A stretch of 64,000 bases of DNA from Exiguobacterium sp. s146 (GTDB lineage Bacteria; Bacillota; Bacilli; Exiguobacteriales; Exiguobacteriaceae), in assembly GCF_018618415.1 (NCBI RefSeq), contig NZ_JACSMA010000001.1, forward strand, positions 1,204,667-1,268,666, in the 5' to 3' direction. The notes under the pieces are model-generated. The model was not told where the DNA came from. It saw nothing but the letters and a program-made list of their open reading frames with translations, and ran no database searches. Positions 53,319 through 62,091 of this stretch are shown one piece after another (positions within the stretch are counted from its first letter, which is position 1; each line of letters opens with the position of its first letter). A program made the translations under genes and the position numbers.

Positions 53319-54086
53319 TTACTCCTTCTCCATTTGGGATAGATAGTCGGTTAGCTGTCGTTCAAAGATGGTCGCTTGGCGCGTGTCCAATACTGCCCCC
53401 TCATCATACCGGGTCTCAAAATAAGGGAGGAGCGGTGCGTCTAGGCCGATGCGGGCTGCCCATGTGGAGAGTGTCTCGTGCGGAAGCCGTCTCTTTGGAA
53501 CGGGTAATGCTTGTTCGAAGTGAATCAAGTGTTGCCGCAAGGTAGAGGCAGGTAACGAGACAGTCGACTTATTTTGCTGGTTCGAAGGTATTTCTGGATT
53601 TTTTTGAAGAGGTTCGGCAAATGACGACTCCTCTTCAAACTGTCTCGGTATACGACGACGTTTTTGCCACATCCAGATGGCCGACAAAGCAATCCCGATT
53701 ACAATGATATATGGCAAATATGAGCGGGAGGCTGATGCCTGTTCGGACGGTGTACCGTTGCTGATTCTTGAAACGTCATTTAAATTTTCACGCGGTGTCC
53801 CACCTTTATCAATCGGGCCTTCTGCTGGCCCCATATCTTCACCTGCTTGAAACTGTTCTTCGAGTGGTCCTCCACTTTGGCAGTAACGATCGACATCGAC
53901 AACTTCAATCATGCCAAACAGTTTAGTCTTATCACGACACCCTTTTGACACGCCATTTACCTCACTGCCTGAGATGTCGAGTGATTGATAGAAGGTATAC
54001 GCTAATTGTCCAGTATAGGTAAATAAGGATAGTAGAACGATAGCCGCCATGACAGCAGACAGGAAAATCAGGTGTGCCCGCCTCAT
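53319..54086 (-). CDS. Membrane protein with DUF4129-like tail, cluster 2
   Basis: A 255-residue protein with an N-terminal helix (about residues 8-30), an extracellular part with two Cys (Cys50, Cys69), a second helix near residues 125-143 and a cytoplasmic C-terminal DUF4129-like region (RRLPHETLSTWAARIG). It lacks a transglutaminase domain. The ATG has no ribosome binding site; a well-served 13-codon frame (54083-54124) ends over it (CTATGA). Confidence 0.75.
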   Translation of the reverse strand: MRRAHLIFLSAVMAAIVLLSLFTYTGQLAYTFYQSLDISGSEVNGVSKGCRDKTKLFGMIEVVDVDRYCQSGGPLEEQFQAGEDMGPAEGPIDKGGTPRENLNDVSRISNGTPSEQASASRSYLPYIIVIGIALSAIWMWQKRRRIPRQFEEESSFAEPLQKNPEIPSNQQNKSTVSLPASTLRQHLIHFEQALPVPKRRLPHETLSTWAARIGLDAPLLPYFETRYDEGAVLDTRQATIFERQLTDYLSQMEKE

Positions 54087-54124
54087 AGACGGAAGTGCTC
54101 TGTTTGTAAGAAACGTTGGATCAT
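54083..54124 (-). CDS. 13-codon upstream frame before the cluster 2 membrane protein
   Basis: ATG 54124 follows a strong AAAGGGGAGC site and reads MIQRFLQTEHFRL, ending at TGA 54083-54085, which overlaps the ATG of the next gene. It probably delivers ribosomes to that start by coupling. Alternatively one base has been lost and the two frames were once one. Confidence 0.5.
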   Translation of the reverse strand: MIQRFLQTEHFRL

Positions 54125-54206
54125 GAAAGAGCTCCCCTTTAAATAATTAGTCAATTTCCAATATCCGTTGTCGGAATTTTCAGTAATTAGTGAATGGAGT
54201 AAATCG

Positions 54207-54689
54207 CTAAATCTCTAATAGCCTAATCTCACTTTCTGACCAACCGTCCTCATCACAGGTTGTGGACGTGAAGCGTTTCAGCTCAACATCGACGGGAAGT
54301 GTAGGTAAATATGTATCTTGCTCATCGTCTTTCGCAATTGGAACCCAATCCACGTTTTGCATAAAGTCTCGAAATGTGTCATTGCTTTGGAAGACGATGA
54401 TTTCGGATGACCAGTGTGTCGGGATGTCCAATAGCACCACGATTCGAGACGACTCATCAGGACGTATTTGCTTCAAGTGAATCGCACCATCCATCAACGT
54501 TTCGACGACGGCACGTTTTCCTCTCCTTTTGAACCGTTTGGAATAGAGCACGCGTTGTCCAATCGGTAGTTTGCGGTTCCAGTATCCATTGATGAACGTC
54601 GTCGGAAACGTTGATGTCATCTCTTCGACCCGCTCTGTCATTTGGTTGATCTTCCGTCTCATGCCGCGTACTTTCGATTCCCGGTTCAT
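54207..54689 (-). CDS. Uncharacterised 160-residue protein
   Basis: A soluble basic-then-acidic protein with an N-terminal coiled-coil stretch (KINQMTERVEEM). No domain recognised. ATG follows GAGGGAGACAC. It lies upstream of cluster 2 on the same strand, with about 120 bases between. Confidence 0.65.
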   Translation of the reverse strand: MNRESKVRGMRRKINQMTERVEEMTSTFPTTFINGYWNRKLPIGQRVLYSKRFKRRGKRAVVETLMDGAIHLKQIRPDESSRIVVLLDIPTHWSSEIIVFQSNDTFRDFMQNVDWVPIAKDDEQDTYLPTLPVDVELKRFTSTTCDEDGWSESEIRLLEI

Positions 54690-54766
54690 GTGTCTCCCTC
54701 ATTTACTGTACATTCGCCTTCCTCAATTTCTAAATTAAGGAAATTATACCATGTCGCTGTAATGCT

Positions 54767-55399
54767 TCATAGACGAATCTTGTTCATTCGATTCGGTTGT
54801 GGTGTCATTCCGTCAAGTGCGATTGACCTGTGATACATGTTGATGCCACCATCGACCGGGACGACGGAGAGAGGGAGATGACCCATGCTTTCGATTTCAC
54901 GATGGAAGGTCGCAGGTGCCCAGTCCCATTCCATCTCATGACCCGCTACTGCGTAAGCGAATGGTACGCGTCCGTAAAGGTCTACCAAAAGTCGCTCCAC
55001 GTATTTGCTGATTTCAACATGCGATTTCGATTGCGTTTCATCGGGGAATACGTCTTCATAGTCCAAATCGATAAGTAGGCCGTCAAACTCCAATTCGTCT
55101 CGCAACGACACCGTCACGATTTGGTCGCGTCGACCGAATCGTGTAGTCGTTAAGCGGACGGATCCATAAAACTGGCTGTGCGACACATCAAACGCTGCTT
55201 CCTCGGTTCGAACCGTCACCCAGTTACTTCCGCCCTCGTCCTCACTGTATGACGTGTTGATAATTCTGCCGTTGCCGTCTATAAGCTTTTCACACACTGC
55301 TTCAAGAGAGCGAGATAACCCAATCCCTTTTGTAAATGCGATTCCGATTGAAACGAACCCACCCTTTCTCCATAGACCCTCACCCCTTTGTCTCATCAT
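54767..55399 (-). CDS. Uncharacterised protein with a doubtful start, possible frameshift
   Basis: A frame of about 210 residues, coding-like throughout (GIAFTKGIGLSRSLEAVCEKLIDGNG, then GRVPFAYAVAGHEMEWDW). In-frame ATGs at 55399 and 55396 sit in the terminator of the permease gene with no ribosome binding site. An ATG with GGGGTGAGGG upstream (about 55362) is in the next frame and reads MEKGW; removing one G from the GGGTGGG run would join it to FVSIGIAFTKG. No domain recognised. Confidence 0.55.
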   Translation of the reverse strand: MMRQRGEGLWRKGGFVSIGIAFTKGIGLSRSLEAVCEKLIDGNGRIINTSYSEDEGGSNWVTVRTEEAAFDVSHSQFYGSVRLTTTRFGRRDQIVTVSLRDELEFDGLLIDLDYEDVFPDETQSKSHVEISKYVERLLVDLYGRVPFAYAVAGHEMEWDWAPATFHREIESMGHLPLSVVPVDGGINMYHRSIALDGMTPQPNRMNKIRL

Positions 55400-55402
55400 A
55401 CA

Positions 55403-55436
55403 AAAAAGCGGCACCGTATACACGGCACCGCCCCAT
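55403..55436 (-). terminator. Terminator of the NCS2 permease gene
   Basis: On the minus strand GCGGTGCCGTG and TACGGTGCCGC pair (with G-T wobbles) and six T residues follow. Confidence 0.85.
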
Positions 55437-55437
55437 C

Positions 55438-56700
55438 TTACAGCCAGACTGGTAAAGAAAAGAAAACCAAGAACAATACGGTCAAGACACCGACGACCGG
55501 ACTGAGCGACCGATAGCCCTTCTTGAACAAGACGATCATCGTGTATGCGATGAAGCCGAGCCCGATGCCATCGACGATGGAATACGTGAACGGAATCATG
55601 ATGATGACGAGAATCGCCGGGAAGGCATGCTCCCAATTGTCGAGCGGGAGATGCTTCACGTTCTGGAACATCATCATGCCGATGATGATCAACACCGGCG
55701 CGATCGCCGTCACCGGAATGATCGCGAACAGCGGCAACAACAAGAGCGAGACGACGTACAGGCCTGACGTGACGAACGAGGCGATGCCGCCCCGTGCACC
55801 GACCGAGATGCCGGCCGCGACCTCGACCGTCGAGACGGTCGGGCTCGAACCGAACATTGCACCGGCCATCGTCGACAATCCTTGGGCGACGAGCCCTTTC
55901 GGTGCGTCCGCATCCTTGCCGATAGCGCGCGTCTGATTTTGGATCAGGCTGATGTTCTCGATCAGCAAGACGAGCGTCAATACGCCGACGGCGACCAAGA
56001 AAATTGGTGACGCCGACTCGGCGAACGAGACGTTGCCGAACACGGTCCCGAACGACTCGAAGAACGGCGTGAGCGCGAACTCACCGGTCCAGTCGAGCGT
56101 ACCCATGACGGCGCTTAAACCGACCCCGAACGCGATTGTCCATAAGAAACTGCTCGGTCCCATCTTCAAGAAGAGCAGGATGGCGACGAAGAGCGACAGG
56201 AACGCGACCTGTACCGGTCGTTCCCCAAGGTCTCCGATGTGAAGCAGTGCCCCGCCACCGCCCGAGACGATCCCCGCCGCCTCGAGCCCAATCAAGATGA
56301 GGAACAGGCCGAGCCCGACCGTCAATCCGTCATGAATGATCGGCGGGAACGCGTTCGCGAGTTTCCTTGCCACTTTCGTCACCGTCAACAGGACGACGAG
56401 CGCCCCTGAGACGAACGAGACGGCGAGCGCACCTTGCCAGCTCAGCCCCATCTGCAGGACGAGCGTGTACGTAAATAGCGCGTTGATGCCCATCCCTGGT
56501 AACAGGAGCAGCGGCAAGTTGAACAGCCCTGCGATGAACGTTCCGATGATGCTTGTCAAAATCGCTCCGACGAGCGCTCCCTCGAACGGGAGTCCGGCTT
56601 GTGTCAAGATTGCCGCGTGAACGGCCGGGATGTATGCTGTCGCCAGAAAGTTCAGCACGCCCCCGTATGTTTCTGTTTTCCATTCTGTTTGTTTTGCCAT
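55438..56700 (-). CDS. NCS2-family (AzgA/PbuG-like) purine permease
   Basis: A 420-residue protein with 12-14 helices. LLPGMGINALFTYTLV and SSPTVSTVEVAAGISVGARGG are the AzgA/PbuG-branch signatures, which transport hypoxanthine, guanine or adenine with protons. ATG 56700 follows AAAGGA; a longer frame has no site. No purine riboswitch was found upstream, so control differs from pbuG of Bacillus. Confidence 0.92.
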   Translation of the reverse strand: MAKQTEWKTETYGGVLNFLATAYIPAVHAAILTQAGLPFEGALVGAILTSIIGTFIAGLFNLPLLLLPGMGINALFTYTLVLQMGLSWQGALAVSFVSGALVVLLTVTKVARKLANAFPPIIHDGLTVGLGLFLILIGLEAAGIVSGGGGALLHIGDLGERPVQVAFLSLFVAILLFLKMGPSSFLWTIAFGVGLSAVMGTLDWTGEFALTPFFESFGTVFGNVSFAESASPIFLVAVGVLTLVLLIENISLIQNQTRAIGKDADAPKGLVAQGLSTMAGAMFGSSPTVSTVEVAAGISVGARGGIASFVTSGLYVVSLLLLPLFAIIPVTAIAPVLIIIGMMMFQNVKHLPLDNWEHAFPAILVIIMIPFTYSIVDGIGLGFIAYTMIVLFKKGYRSLSPVVGVLTVLFLVFFSLPVWL

Positions 56701-56909
56701 AGGAATCAATCCTTTATTGGCACCCTCACCCACCCATGTGGTTATACACACGAGATTGATTATATCCTGTCTGACCTCTGACATACAAGCTATTATTGGT
56801 TCAAATCCATCTTTGGACCCAGTCATGAGCCCCATTCGGACGAAAGGTTCATTTTCTAAAACAAGAACAAACGTTCCTGTTTTTAGCATCTTTTTTGGGG
56901 AGAATCTGC

Positions 56910-56915
56910 TATAAT
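56910..56915 (+). promoter_or_regulatory. -10 element of the toxin RNA promoter
   Basis: TATAAT preceded by TGC (extended -10) lies 63 bases upstream of the toxin start. The -35 is weak, as is common with extended -10 promoters. Confidence 0.6.
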
Positions 56916-56977
56916 GAAGAGGCAGGTTAACGCAGCAATAGTGGGGTCAGCCGCCAAGTCCACAATGGAGGAAGGCG

Positions 56978-57109
56978 GTGGTGCGGATGGAACAACTATG
57001 GACCTGGGTCGGCGATTATGTAATCGTCCCGATCCTCGCTCCGATCATCGTTCATTTGGTATTACACCAAACATCCGATCGTGCAACGTCTGAACGCACA
57101 AAAAAATGA
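56978..57109 (+). CDS. Fst/Ldr-like type I toxin peptide
   Basis: A 43-residue peptide (40 if ATG 56987 is used) with one hydrophobic helix, VIVPILAPIIVHLVL, and a charged tail DRATSERTKK. This matches the Fst family of membrane-active type I toxins. GTG 56978 has ideal spacing from GGAGG. The bidirectional terminator begins at its stop codon, and a convergent antisense RNA is predicted, as in the par locus of plasmid pAD1. Confidence 0.72.
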   Translation: MVRMEQLWTWVGDYVIVPILAPIIVHLVLHQTSDRATSERTKK

Positions 57110-57139
57110 CCCCCTCGGCGCAATGAGATGGGTCACTTT
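57101..57139. terminator. Shared terminator of toxin mRNA and antisense RNA
   Basis: TGACCC and GGGTCA with inner pairing (CTC/GAG) form a hairpin flanked by an A-run and TTTC, usable in both directions. Confidence 0.7.
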
Positions 57140-57229
57140 CTGATTCACTAACCATTGTGGCGGCTGGGCCACTCTTGAAGTGGTAGCCTGTGAGCCAGAG
57201 GCCGGTGTGTCCAGCACCGGTCTCTTTCT
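57105..57229 (-). ncRNA. Predicted antitoxin RNA of the Fst-like locus
   Basis: On the minus strand a TATGAT -10 (57236-57241) precedes a start near 57229 and the RNA would end at the shared terminator. It begins with a stable stem-loop (AGAGACCGGTG / CACCGG..CTCT, 57198-57226). The segment 57152-57172 is complementary in kind to 56941-56968 in the toxin leader (CAGCCGCCA and CAATGG shared), the arrangement used by Fst RNA II to block toxin translation. Confidence 0.6.
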
Positions 57230-57411
57230 ACTTGCATCATACCATACTTGTTCCCATTTTTCAGTAACAGAAACACAAAAACGGTGAAGTTGACGTGACG
57301 AATGATAGCTGTCCGTCCGACATCATTCAGAGACCACGTTTCTAAGCCCGTTGTTCAACAGTTCGAGGCAGAGCAAAGCGCTATGCCTTTTTTAGATTTC
57401 ATTTATGACAC

Positions 57412-57444
57412 CTTTAAGAAATCTTTAAATCCGTCATCTACACT
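57412..57444 (+). promoter_or_regulatory. Direct repeats and promoter upstream of vanZ-like gene
   Basis: CTTTAA at 57412-57417 and 57423-57428 are 11 bases apart, one helical turn, as bound by OmpR-type response regulators. TACACT (57439-57444) is a suitable -10. The response regulator of this operon may regulate it, an inference from position. Confidence 0.45.
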
Positions 57445-57477
57445 GAAGACAGTTCAAATTCTTAGGAGGTTCATACC

Positions 57478-58038
57478 ATGTATAATAAAGATTATTCAGT
57501 CATGTTCACAATCGAATCAGGGGTCGTTCTTATCCCGCTCGCGATTCTCGGTCTCATCACGTTACTCGTCTGGTCGTTTCGTAAGAAACATGTAAAGGTC
57601 CCGCAAACTCTTTTGCTTTTGTCGTTCGGGATATACGTATTAGGTGTCCTTCACTTTGTCTTCTTCCCAATTGACGTCAATTTAGGAAAGTATGCGAATC
57701 AAGTCCCGTGGTGGAGAACGATTAATTTTATTCCGATTCTGACCATCGATGTGTATTCATTTGTGCTAAATGTCGTCATGTTTCTCCCGTTCGGCTGCTA
57801 TCTTCCATTTTTGAAACCGTCGATCACGAAAAAAGAAGTCCTCCTACGAGGTTTTCAATTCAGTCTTATCCTTGAACTGACTCAATTATTGGTACGTACG
57901 ACACTAGGCAGTGGACGAAGCACAGATGTGAATGACTTATTGGCAAATGCGCTCGGCGCACTTTTAGGGTTCCTACTCGTTCGTTTCGTCGTCCAATTTG
58001 CCCCGTTCCGACGTTTATATCAGAATTTCCAACTTTAA
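57478..58038 (+). CDS. VanZ-like membrane protein
   Basis: A 186-residue protein with four or five helices and the VanZ-family signature WWRTINFIPILTIDVYSFVLNVVMFLPFGCYLPFL and STDVNDLLANALGALLG. VanZ gives low-level teicoplanin resistance in enterococci; most family members have unknown functions in the envelope. ATG follows TAGGAGG. It forms an operon with the response regulator and kinase. Confidence 0.88.
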   Translation: MYNKDYSVMFTIESGVVLIPLAILGLITLLVWSFRKKHVKVPQTLLLLSFGIYVLGVLHFVFFPIDVNLGKYANQVPWWRTINFIPILTIDVYSFVLNVVMFLPFGCYLPFLKPSITKKEVLLRGFQFSLILELTQLLVRTTLGSGRSTDVNDLLANALGALLGFLLVRFVVQFAPFRRLYQNFQL

Positions 58039-58058
58039 TTCGTAAGGGAGTTTCAGGC

Positions 58059-58739
58059 ATGACAAAAATCTTGTTAGTGGATGATGATGTCCAAATCGCA
58101 GAACTAATTGATGTGTATGTAAAGAATGACGGGTATCTCACGACGCTGGCAACCGATGGGGAAATGGCGCTTGCCTTGTTCAACCGAGAGCCGTTTGACT
58201 TAATCATCTTAGATTGGATGATGCCTCGGATGGATGGGCTTGAATTTTGTAAGCGGGTGCGTCAGACGAGCCAAATCCCGATTTTAATGGTCAGTGCCAA
58301 AGTGGGTGACCTGGATAAGATATTGGGATTGACGACAGGGGTCGATGATTACATCATCAAGCCGTTCAATCCGCTCGAGTTGATGGCACGTGTCAAAGCA
58401 TTGCTGCGCCGTTCAAACTATAACCGACCAAGCGAGTCCTCAAGTGTGCAAGCTGGCCCCTTCCTGATCAATCGAGCCAGTCACACTGTCACGATGCAAG
58501 ATCAGACGATTCGATTGACGGCACGTGAATTTGAGATCTTGTATTTACTGGCGAAACATAAAGGCCGGGTGTTCCGCTCTGAAGAGATATTTGAGACGGT
58601 CTGGCAAGAGCATGGTGTCGGGTCGAATCAGACGGTGATGGTTCATATCAGTAACATCCGTGAGAAATTACATGCCGTCGTGCCACATGAGGTCATCATT
58701 CATACGGTGTGGGGAGTGGGATATAAAATTGAGACATAA
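58059..58739 (+). CDS. OmpR-family response regulator
   Basis: A 226-residue regulator. The receiver domain has the acidic pocket (VDDDV), phospho-acceptor Asp in LDWMMPRMDG (about residue 52) and Lys in IKPFNPLELMARV; the winged-helix output domain (about 130-225) has LTAREFEILYLLAKHKGRVFRSEEIFETVWQE. It resembles VanR-type regulators. Its stop overlaps the kinase start. Confidence 0.94.
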   Translation: MTKILLVDDDVQIAELIDVYVKNDGYLTTLATDGEMALALFNREPFDLIILDWMMPRMDGLEFCKRVRQTSQIPILMVSAKVGDLDKILGLTTGVDDYIIKPFNPLELMARVKALLRRSNYNRPSESSSVQAGPFLINRASHTVTMQDQTIRLTAREFEILYLLAKHKGRVFRSEEIFETVWQEHGVGSNQTVMVHISNIREKLHAVVPHEVIIHTVWGVGYKIET

Positions 58740-59871
58740 TATATGGCGCGTCATAACGTTCATCCCGATGTGGAAACGTCTGATGTATGTATTGATTGCT
58801 TTCGGGGTCGCCACCCTGAGCGGTATGCTGTTACTGCCTGTCGTCTGGTACTTTGAAGAGTCATCACGATTTGTGGAGAGTCTGATCATCGTGTTGTCGT
58901 ATTTTCGCGAAGGTGTCATCGTCATGTTTTACAGTCTGGTGGTTATCGTTTGTCTCGTGTTGATTTATCAATATGAGCGCAAACGATATTTACAGTTTCA
59001 CATTGAACGGATGACGTCACTTGTCGAAGAACTCCACTTCGACCGTGATTCGGATGAACGATCTGTTCCGCCAGAGCTAGACCGGTTGATGGCAACCGTT
59101 CGCGCCATCTCGGACAGTGCGGCAAAAGCGGAGCAGGAAGTGCTTCAAGCGGATCGCTTGAAACATGAGCTCGTGACGAACGTCGCCCACGACTTGCGCT
59201 CCCCGCTCACGTCGATCACGGGTTATCTTGACTTGATTCACAGCGACCGTTACCGGGACGAGGTGGAGTTGCGTCATTACATTCACGTCATTCATGAGAA
59301 CGCGACCCATCTGAAAGGCTTGATTAACGATATCTTTGACTATACGTTTCTACAAAACGACCGGATCGCCCTCCAGACAAGCGAGGTCCGTCTCGATGAA
59401 TTGCTCAATCAGCTCATCATGCAGTCGACGTTACGTCTCTCGGAAGTTGGAATGGAAGCTCGATTCAGCTCTTCAGCCGAACGTCCCATCGTGGAAGGGG
59501 ATGCGTTGAAGCTAGTTCGTGTGTTTGAGAATATACTCGAGAATGCGATTCGTTACGGGCGTGACGGAACGTATATCGATATGTTCATCGACGATACGGA
59601 TGAAGCGGTCCTTATCAACATGACGAACTACGGCGAGGATGCCATCCCCTCCCGTGACATTCCTTACGTGTTTGAGCGATTTTTTAGAGTGGAACAGTCA
59701 CGCGCGCATTACACTGGTGGATCAGGTCTCGGTCTTGCCATCGCCAAGTCCATCATCGATTTACATGAGGGTGAGATTCACGTGACGAGCCAACCAAGAG
59801 AAACGACGTTCACAATCATTCTCCCAAAAGTCTCTCCCAATGCTGTCCATGAGAAAGCATGGCCCGTGTGA
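58729..59871 (+). CDS. Sensor histidine kinase, VanS-like
   Basis: A 380-residue kinase with two N-terminal helices (about residues 12-33 and 50-72), HAMP-less linker, H-box VAHDLRSPLTSITGYLDLI (about residue 145), N-box ENILENAIRYG and FERFFRVEQSRAHYTGGSGLGLAIAKSI. The extracellular loop is very short, so it probably senses something within the membrane. TTG 58729 overlaps the response-regulator stop; the usual G1 box is replaced by MTNYGED, as in VanS relatives. Confidence 0.9.
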   Translation: MRHNIWRVITFIPMWKRLMYVLIAFGVATLSGMLLLPVVWYFEESSRFVESLIIVLSYFREGVIVMFYSLVVIVCLVLIYQYERKRYLQFHIERMTSLVEELHFDRDSDERSVPPELDRLMATVRAISDSAAKAEQEVLQADRLKHELVTNVAHDLRSPLTSITGYLDLIHSDRYRDEVELRHYIHVIHENATHLKGLINDIFDYTFLQNDRIALQTSEVRLDELLNQLIMQSTLRLSEVGMEARFSSSAERPIVEGDALKLVRVFENILENAIRYGRDGTYIDMFIDDTDEAVLINMTNYGEDAIPSRDIPYVFERFFRVEQSRAHYTGGSGLGLAIAKSIIDLHEGEIHVTSQPRETTFTIILPKVSPNAVHEKAWPV

Positions 59872-59953
59872 CCTACACGCGCTATGCTTTTTTTGTGCTC
59901 ACGCAAAAGATGATTAACTTCAAGCTCATGTTCGTGCGATTGCATGAAGACGA

Positions 59954-59997
59954 CAAAAAAAGACAAGCCCAATCGCACTACGCGAGTGGGCTCGTCG
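59954..59997 (-). terminator. Terminator of the ydbS-ydbT operon
   Basis: GACGAGCCCA and TGGGCTTGTC pair with an inner CACTCGCG/CGCGTAGTG stem, followed on the minus strand by seven T residues. Confidence 0.8.
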
Positions 59998-60008
59998 ATA
60001 ATCGGGCG

Positions 60009-61511
60009 TTAGCCCGGTGTTTTAATATCTTCCTCTACCGTATAGCGGGAGAACCAGTGCAACATGGCATCCGCCTCTTGCTTCGGGATATCCTCAATCA
60101 ATTCATGTGATAGGACACCGCGCGTCGAGAACAGGACGTTACATACATCGAAACGGCGCTGGAGCGGCGTCTGCGTCACTTGAATCTGTTCGATCCTCGG
60201 CTTGTCCGTCAAGAACGACGTGACGTTGAAGGCGCCGGTCCGTAGTTCTATGAACTGACCGTTCTGGGCGTAGCGTGTCGTCATATAGCTCAACAAACGG
60301 CCGCCGATGATAATGGCCCACAACAGGATGAGCCACCAGGCATACTCACGGAAGAAGTACAGTACGACTCCCGAGACGATCAGTCCGACCCAGCTGATGC
60401 GCAACAGTTTAACCCAGAGGGAACGCTTCGGCAGGCGATGGAGCGCATCAGACCAGACGAACTGGTCGAAGTGTTCGTTCAAAACATTCATTGCCCGCTC
60501 TCGTTTCACGAACGGCAGGATGGTCGATGATTCATTTTTCAACTCGTCCATCGTCCCCGCTGCGACGAGTTCGACACCGACGATATGGAACCACCGCCGG
60601 ATGAACGTCTCTTTGACCCGGACCGCTTGAATCTTCTCGTACGGAATCTCTTTGGCGGAACGGTTGAGCAATCCCTTCTCGACGCGAATGCGGTCGCCGC
60701 GTCGTTCGAGTCGGAAATTCCCGTATTTCAAGAAATTGATGACCATGCCGATGACAATCGACAAGATCAGGACCGCTAAGACGAGCACACCAACCGCGAT
60801 GATTGACGCATGGACGACCCAATCCCCAATCGTATCGAACGTCCCGTCGAGATTGATGAAGTCATCAATCGACGAGATGATTGTCGAGGCGACCGGGAAG
60901 ATGGCGAACACTGACAATGACGTCAGCGAGGCGATGATGATTTCTCGGGTTGAGAGGGCGTACAGTAAACGGCTCGACGGTTTTTCAATCGCCACCGGTG
61001 CAACTGTCCCGTCCGTCTCCCCTTCTACCGGTATGTCGGTCTCGGTCTTGCGATGACGCACCTGGTCAAGGATGTCCTCGAGCCGCTTCGCCTCGTTCGG
61101 GAAGACGCCGGCCAGTTTGAACGAGGCGTCGTCACTGTTCGCGTTCGTGTCGAACGTCAACTCGACGACCCCGAGCAATCGGTACAAGAACGGGCTGTTC
61201 GAATGGACACTTTGAATCTTATAGAGCGGAAGCGACTTCTCTTTCTTAATCCAATTGCCATCGATGATATATACCGTCTTCTCATCGAGCGCATACCGGA
61301 AGTTGAGCCAGCCGAAGAACTTCTGCAAAATATCGAACAAGAGGAACAGCAGAATCCCGACCCGCAAGATAATGCCGAACGTCGAACTCCAGTCATTGTT
61401 GATGACGAACAACAACACGAGTGGGATGATAAATGACTTGATGAGCTCTAAGACACGCAACAGCAAGACGCGACTCGGCAGGCGATGCCATGTGAGAGCG
61501 GCTTCCGTCAT
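60009..61511 (-). CDS. ydbT: YdbT-like membrane protein with bacterial PH domains
   Basis: A 500-residue protein with about six helices and three bPH2 (DUF304) domains, each with an LYKIQSVHSNSPF or YEKIQAVRVKETF-type segment (about residues 95-107 and 275-287) and PRIEQIQVTQTPLQRRF near the C-terminus. In Bacillus the YdbS/YdbT pair affects resistance to certain peptides. Its start overlaps ydbS by four bases. Confidence 0.88.
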   Translation of the reverse strand: MTEAALTWHRLPSRVLLLRVLELIKSFIIPLVLLFVINNDWSSTFGIILRVGILLFLLFDILQKFFGWLNFRYALDEKTVYIIDGNWIKKEKSLPLYKIQSVHSNSPFLYRLLGVVELTFDTNANSDDASFKLAGVFPNEAKRLEDILDQVRHRKTETDIPVEGETDGTVAPVAIEKPSSRLLYALSTREIIIASLTSLSVFAIFPVASTIISSIDDFINLDGTFDTIGDWVVHASIIAVGVLVLAVLILSIVIGMVINFLKYGNFRLERRGDRIRVEKGLLNRSAKEIPYEKIQAVRVKETFIRRWFHIVGVELVAAGTMDELKNESSTILPFVKRERAMNVLNEHFDQFVWSDALHRLPKRSLWVKLLRISWVGLIVSGVVLYFFREYAWWLILLWAIIIGGRLLSYMTTRYAQNGQFIELRTGAFNVTSFLTDKPRIEQIQVTQTPLQRRFDVCNVLFSTRGVLSHELIEDIPKQEADAMLHWFSRYTVEEDIKTPG

Positions 61512-62017
61512 ATGACATCCTCCTCCTCGATGCGGGCATAGACCGCGATCTGTTCACGGAGCGACTTCGCGAACGATTCTTCAATCGCATAGATGTCATG
61601 TGATCCGGCGGCCGTCCCGATCGTGATCGTCTGCAAGCCGTACTTTCGTAGCAACGGGCCTTGCTGGGCGTGGACGTATTGGACTTTCGTCATCGGAATC
61701 AATACGTCATGCGTCGTGATGATCCCGTGATGCAGGCGGATCTCGAGTGGTTTCACGTCATACGTGAACCGCTCTTGCTTCCACTTTTGGAAGACGACGA
61801 TGTCGATCACACTATAGATGAGATCGATGGCGAGTAAAGCGTACATCGTATATTGGAGCCACGTCGGCCAGTCAAAATAGAGCGCGGCGGCGACGAGTCC
61901 ACCTATGATGACGAGGCCGATGAGATAAAAGATGGCACTCGACAACCGGAAGACGGTACGTGCCTCAATCGGCAATGTGCCGCTGAATGATGTTGGTGTT
62001 GTTTCTATGTCTGACAT
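61508..62017 (-). CDS. ydbS: YdbS-like membrane protein with a bacterial PH domain
   Basis: A 169-residue protein with two helices (about residues 30-70) and one bPH2 domain (LIPMTKVQYVHAQQGPLLRKYGLQTITIGTAAG, about residues 107-140). Partner of ydbT, in the usual order. ATG follows AGGGGGAAACACTA. Confidence 0.9.
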   Translation of the reverse strand: MSDIETTPTSFSGTLPIEARTVFRLSSAIFYLIGLVIIGGLVAAALYFDWPTWLQYTMYALLAIDLIYSVIDIVVFQKWKQERFTYDVKPLEIRLHHGIITTHDVLIPMTKVQYVHAQQGPLLRKYGLQTITIGTAAGSHDIYAIEESFAKSLREQIAVYARIEEEDVI

Positions 62018-62091
62018 TAGTGTTTCCCCCTAACAATTCGGAGCATGTGCCCGTTCTACCTCTAGTATACGGTGCACTCCCTAAAAAAGTT

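Noticed and set aside
56700..56940. Purine riboswitch ahead of the NCS2 permease gene
   Set aside because: The conserved loop and junction sequences of the purine aptamer are absent.
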